Source: G963678095 sp963678095 (GTDB taxonomy: Bacteria; Bacillota; Negativicutes; Selenomonadales; Selenomonadaceae). Taken from it: a stretch of 64,000 bases of DNA. Below are positions 61,617-64,000 of the stretch, piece after piece. The position numbers and the translations under genes were made by a program. The DNA lies in NCBI GenBank assembly GCA_963678095.2, contig OY782746.1:1550001-1614000 (forward strand), written 5' to 3'. Position 1 is the first letter of the stretch, and each line of letters starts with the position of its first letter. The notes under the pieces are model-generated. The model was given only the letters and a program-made list of their open reading frames with translations. It was not told where the DNA came from and did not search any database.

Positions 61617-62834
61617 ATGGATGAAAAGAAAATAAATTTGCCAGATTGTTGCATCTCTTGCACAGCCTGCATAACAGCTTGCCCGGTAACGGCAGCAACG
61701 CACAAATTCCGTGGCCCGAAGATGGTCGGTCCGGCACAGTCGAGACTACATTTCGCTGATGATGAAATGGATTCGACCTTGGAATTATGCTCGAACTGTA
61801 AAAACTGCGATATCGCTTGTCCTTCGAGCGTGCCGATTTCGACAATGAACATGATGGCACGTGCGAAATACTACGAAACGCATAAGCATACGCAGCGCGA
61901 CGAAATGCTTGGCCATCCGGAAAAGATGGGCAAACTTCTCGGGGCAATTCCGATGGGGGCCTTTTTTGCTAATCTTGGTGCCAGCATTGGTACTTCCCTT
62001 GGCGTGGTAAAGGCTATGGGGCTTGCTGATGAAAGACCGTTGCCGAAATTTGCTTCGGAAACCTTTGCTTCGATGCTTAAACACAAAAAACAACCGGCTT
62101 CGGACAAAAAAGTAGTATTCTTCCCTGGCTGTGTAATCAATTACAATGAGCCGGAAGTTGGCATGGACTTTGTTGAAGTCATGAATCAGAATGGCTATGA
62201 AGTTCTGATTGAAGACGATTTTGTCTGCTGTGGTTCGCCGCTCGTTACAACGGGCTATATGGCAGAAGCTAAAGCCAATGCAACGAAGAATTCCAAGCTG
62301 ATCAAAAAATGCATCGATAAAGGCTATCCGATTCTGACGATCTGCACGAGCTGCAGCCTGATGCTCAAACAGGAATACAATGAATTGTTTGAACATGAAA
62401 TTCCGGATATTGAAGAAAATGCAAAACATATCTTTGATGCGTCGGAATTCCTGGTAGATCTTGCCCAGAAAGATCAGTTGAACAAAAACTTTGGCGAAGT
62501 AAGCCATAAGTTCATGTATCATGCGCCGTGCCATTTGCGCGCACAGGGTATTGGTTTGCCATCGCTTGAATTGCTCCACCTTGTACCAGGTGTACAGGTA
62601 GAAGATCTCGATGCTGGTTGCTGTGGTATTTCCGGTAACTATGGTTACAAAGCGGAAAACTATGACCGTTCGATGAAGATTGGTGAAAACTTGTTCAATG
62701 CGATCAAAGAAAGTCGTGTGGATACGGTTCTTACAGATTGCGGCACTTGCCGGAATCAGATTTCTCATGGCGGGCAGGTTAAAGCAAAGCATCCGATGAC
62801 GATTCTTGCCGAATCCTACAAAAACAAAAAATAA
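61617..62834 (+). CDS. glpC: Anaerobic glycerol-3-phosphate dehydrogenase subunit C
   Basis: A 405-residue iron-sulfur subunit that passes electrons to the quinone pool. Two [4Fe-4S] motifs CCISCTACITACPVTA (about 10-25) and CSNCKNCDIACPSSVP (about 58-73), followed by two CCG domains (FFPGCVINY..CCGSPL and YHAPCHLRAQ..CCGISGNYG). It starts 1 nt after glpB stop and ends before a strong terminator. Confidence 0.96.
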   Translation: MDEKKINLPDCCISCTACITACPVTAATHKFRGPKMVGPAQSRLHFADDEMDSTLELCSNCKNCDIACPSSVPISTMNMMARAKYYETHKHTQRDEMLGHPEKMGKLLGAIPMGAFFANLGASIGTSLGVVKAMGLADERPLPKFASETFASMLKHKKQPASDKKVVFFPGCVINYNEPEVGMDFVEVMNQNGYEVLIEDDFVCCGSPLVTTGYMAEAKANATKNSKLIKKCIDKGYPILTICTSCSLMLKQEYNELFEHEIPDIEENAKHIFDASEFLVDLAQKDQLNKNFGEVSHKFMYHAPCHLRAQGIGLPSLELLHLVPGVQVEDLDAGCCGISGNYGYKAENYDRSMKIGENLFNAIKESRVDTVLTDCGTCRNQISHGGQVKAKHPMTILAESYKNKK

Positions 62835-62870
62835 GCATAGAGCAGCGCTTGATGTGCTGCTAGGCGAATA

Positions 62871-62902
62871 AAAGGCCTCCTGCTGCGGCAGGAGGCCTTT
62901 TT
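62871..62902. terminator. Terminator after glpC
   Basis: AAAGGCCTCCTGC and GCAGGAGGCCTTT, then TT. It lies between convergent glpC and cupin genes. Confidence 0.92.
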
Positions 62903-62951
62903 GTATACGCTATAAGGGGTAGTGATCACCTCGGTGCTTAGTGGCAATAGG

Positions 62952-63368
62952 TTACCAGACGCTGTACCAGCGGGAAAGATCCTGCGTGGTGGGGACGGAA
63001 ACTTTATCATTGCCTCCGGGATATTTGAAGAAGAGAATTTTTGTGCCGGCTTTTGATTTTTGGGCGTAGACAATATCCTTGCGGATCACAAAGAAATCCC
63101 CCTGTTTGACATGATGTTCTTCGCTCGTTGTGAGATTCAAATATATGCTTTCCCCGGAAAGCATATACATATATTCACTGGTCCGCAGATGGCGATGCGG
63201 TTGCTCTACGGTGAATTTTTTGTAGTTGGTGATGCCAGCTTCCACATCTTTGTCATGGATATAGCTGAGCAGCTGTGGCAGGGCAAGTTCCCCTGCTAGA
63301 TATTGGCGGCTGGACTCCTGCAGGGAAGCCTCGATTTCATTTTCAGGTAAAATTTCAAAATGCTGCAT
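62952..63368 (-). CDS. Cupin-domain protein
   Basis: A 138-residue single-cupin protein. ATG 63368 has AAAGGAG upstream; a longer reading to 63464 runs through an inverted repeat and is unlikely. Cupin motif 1 is QPHRHLRTSEYMYMLSGE (His-x-His and Glu) and motif 2 is HHVKQGDFFVIRKDIVY. Metal-binding is likely but catalysis is unknown. It follows the DeoR gene on the same strand and could be its target. Confidence 0.8.
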   Translation of the reverse strand: MQHFEILPENEIEASLQESSRQYLAGELALPQLLSYIHDKDVEAGITNYKKFTVEQPHRHLRTSEYMYMLSGESIYLNLTTSEEHHVKQGDFFVIRKDIVYAQKSKAGTKILFFKYPGGNDKVSVPTTQDLSRWYSVW

Positions 63369-63416
63369 ACAAGACGAGCTCCTTTCTGTTTTCGGGAAAT
63401 AGAAAAGGCAGCAATG

Positions 63417-63467
63417 AAAAATGAGGCATATTGGATGGCATATAGCCCGTCCAATATGCCTCATTTT
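63417..63467. terminator. Inverted repeat between DeoR and cupin genes
   Basis: AAAATGAGGCATATTGGA and TCCAATATGCCTCATTTT form a stem of 18 bp with a 15-nt loop. The T-run is short on both strands, so it may be a terminator of the DeoR gene or a regulatory repeat. Confidence 0.65.
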
Positions 63468-63485
63468 GACCTGGCTGCCTGCTGC

Positions 63486-64000
63486 TTAGCGTGAAGGGCA
63501 TACTTTTATGTTTAGCCCCTTCGCCAGATATTTGTTCAACAGAGTCTCGTCAATGCCCTCATCGGTGAGAATCATGTCAATATTTTTCGAAGGCAAAAAA
63601 CTTGCGGTGGAAACATTCTCGAATTTTGAAGAATCAAGCAAGGCAATGATCCGCTTACTGCTCTTCATCATGGCCCGCTTGAGTTCAACCTCATAGATAT
63701 TAAAGTCAGTGAGTCCTTCATCGATGGTAAAGCCATTCGCTGAGACAAAGGCCAAATCAATATTGATATGGTTGAGCAGATCGATCCCGAGAATTCCCTC
63801 GACGGATCCGGCATATTTTGTGACAATCCCGCCAATCAAAATAACGGTGATATTGGGGTTCTCTTTTAAAGTCAGCATGGTGTAGATACCATTGGTAATG
63901 ACGATGAGCTTATTGAAGTTTTTGAGTTTTTTTGCCAGGGACAGCGCGGTGGAGCTCCCATCAAGTAATATGCACTGGTTGTTTTGAATGTATTGTAGAG
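63486..64000 (-). CDS. DeoR-family regulator, C-terminal part
   Basis: The reading frame is open to the window edge, so the N-terminal HTH lies outside. The visible 171 residues are the DeoR sugar-phosphate sensor domain: LLDGSSTALSLAKKL (phosphate loop), IVITNGIYTMLTL, FVSANGFTIDEGLTD (the ANG motif), ALLDSSKFENVSTASF and LTDEGID. It is distinct from fruR. A cupin gene follows on the same strand; the effector is unknown. Confidence 0.85.
   Translation of the reverse strand, partial: LQYIQNNQCILLDGSSTALSLAKKLKNFNKLIVITNGIYTMLTLKENPNITVILIGGIVTKYAGSVEGILGIDLLNHINIDLAFVSANGFTIDEGLTDFNIYEVELKRAMMKSSKRIIALLDSSKFENVSTASFLPSKNIDMILTDEGIDETLLNKYLAKGLNIKVCPSR

Noticed and set aside
61785..62792. 335-codon open frame opposite glpC
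   Set aside because: Antisense shadow of glpC; composition reflects the codon bias of the real gene.
1..64000. parS sites for ParB
   Set aside because: All CACGTG occurrences noticed lack the TGTTTC/GAAACA flanks.
1..64000. CRISPR arrays, insertion sequences, prophage genes, rRNA genes
   Set aside because: No regularly spaced direct repeats, transposase, integrase or rRNA sequence was seen.

Overview
The window is a replication-origin region from a low-GC Firmicute. The gene order noc-rsmG-mnmG-mnmE-khpB-yidC-yidD-rnpA-rpmH on the minus strand, followed by dnaA-dnaN-yaaA-recF-(DUF721)-remB-gyrB on the plus strand, is the classical Firmicutes oriC layout. The anaerobic GlpABC dehydrogenase, a GlpP-type antiterminator, a long DUF721 protein between recF and remB, and a fully anaerobic gene set point to Negativicutes (Selenomonadales-like diderm Firmicutes). 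That placement is inference from gene content; no 16S gene is present. No insertion sequence, prophage or CRISPR array was seen.

Layout. 0-8 kb (minus): nucleoid occlusion factor Noc, tRNA modification (MnmE/MnmG), rRNA methylation (RsmG), membrane insertion (YidC/YidD/KhpB), RnpA, L34. 7.9-10 kb: a two-part origin, with DnaA boxes on both sides of dnaA. 10-28 kb (plus): dnaN, yaaA, recF, DUF721, remB and gyrB, then about 9.7 kb of accessory genes separating gyrB from gyrA: a Mn2+ riboswitch with TerC exporter, HtpX, a glycerol block (GlpP, secreted SGNH esterase, glycerol-kinase-like enzyme) with repeated antiterminator/terminator leaders, a guanylate-kinase-like protein, tRNA-Pro, a threonine-synthase-like enzyme, a TSUP transporter and Ppx/GppA. 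28-43 kb: LCP protein, Nramp transporter, a remote DnaA-box cluster, MgtC, a fruRKA operon with a striking phased operator, YitT, LysE, a TPR-GT41 glycosyltransferase, small membrane proteins (one interrupted by an in-frame TGA), a chemoreceptor and an SDR enzyme.

43.4-51.3 kb is the most unusual block. One promoter leads into a ~285-nt leader with three successive terminators, each overlapped by a small hexaloop hairpin. Behind it lie a YheO/DauR-type regulator, a LivKHMGF-type ABC importer, RidA, a CyuA-type cysteine desulfidase and an L-2-amino-thiazoline-4-carboxylate hydrolase family protein. This looks like a dedicated import and breakdown system for cysteine or a cysteine-like thiazoline compound.

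52-63 kb is a glycerophosphodiester / glycerol-3-phosphate module: secreted GlpQ, GlpT antiporter, a three-gene sensory unit (PhnD-like binding lipoprotein, histidine kinase, NarL-type regulator) and anaerobic dehydrogenase GlpABC. Two near-identical palindromes sit just upstream of glpA. The right edge holds a cupin gene and the C-terminal part of a second DeoR-family regulator.
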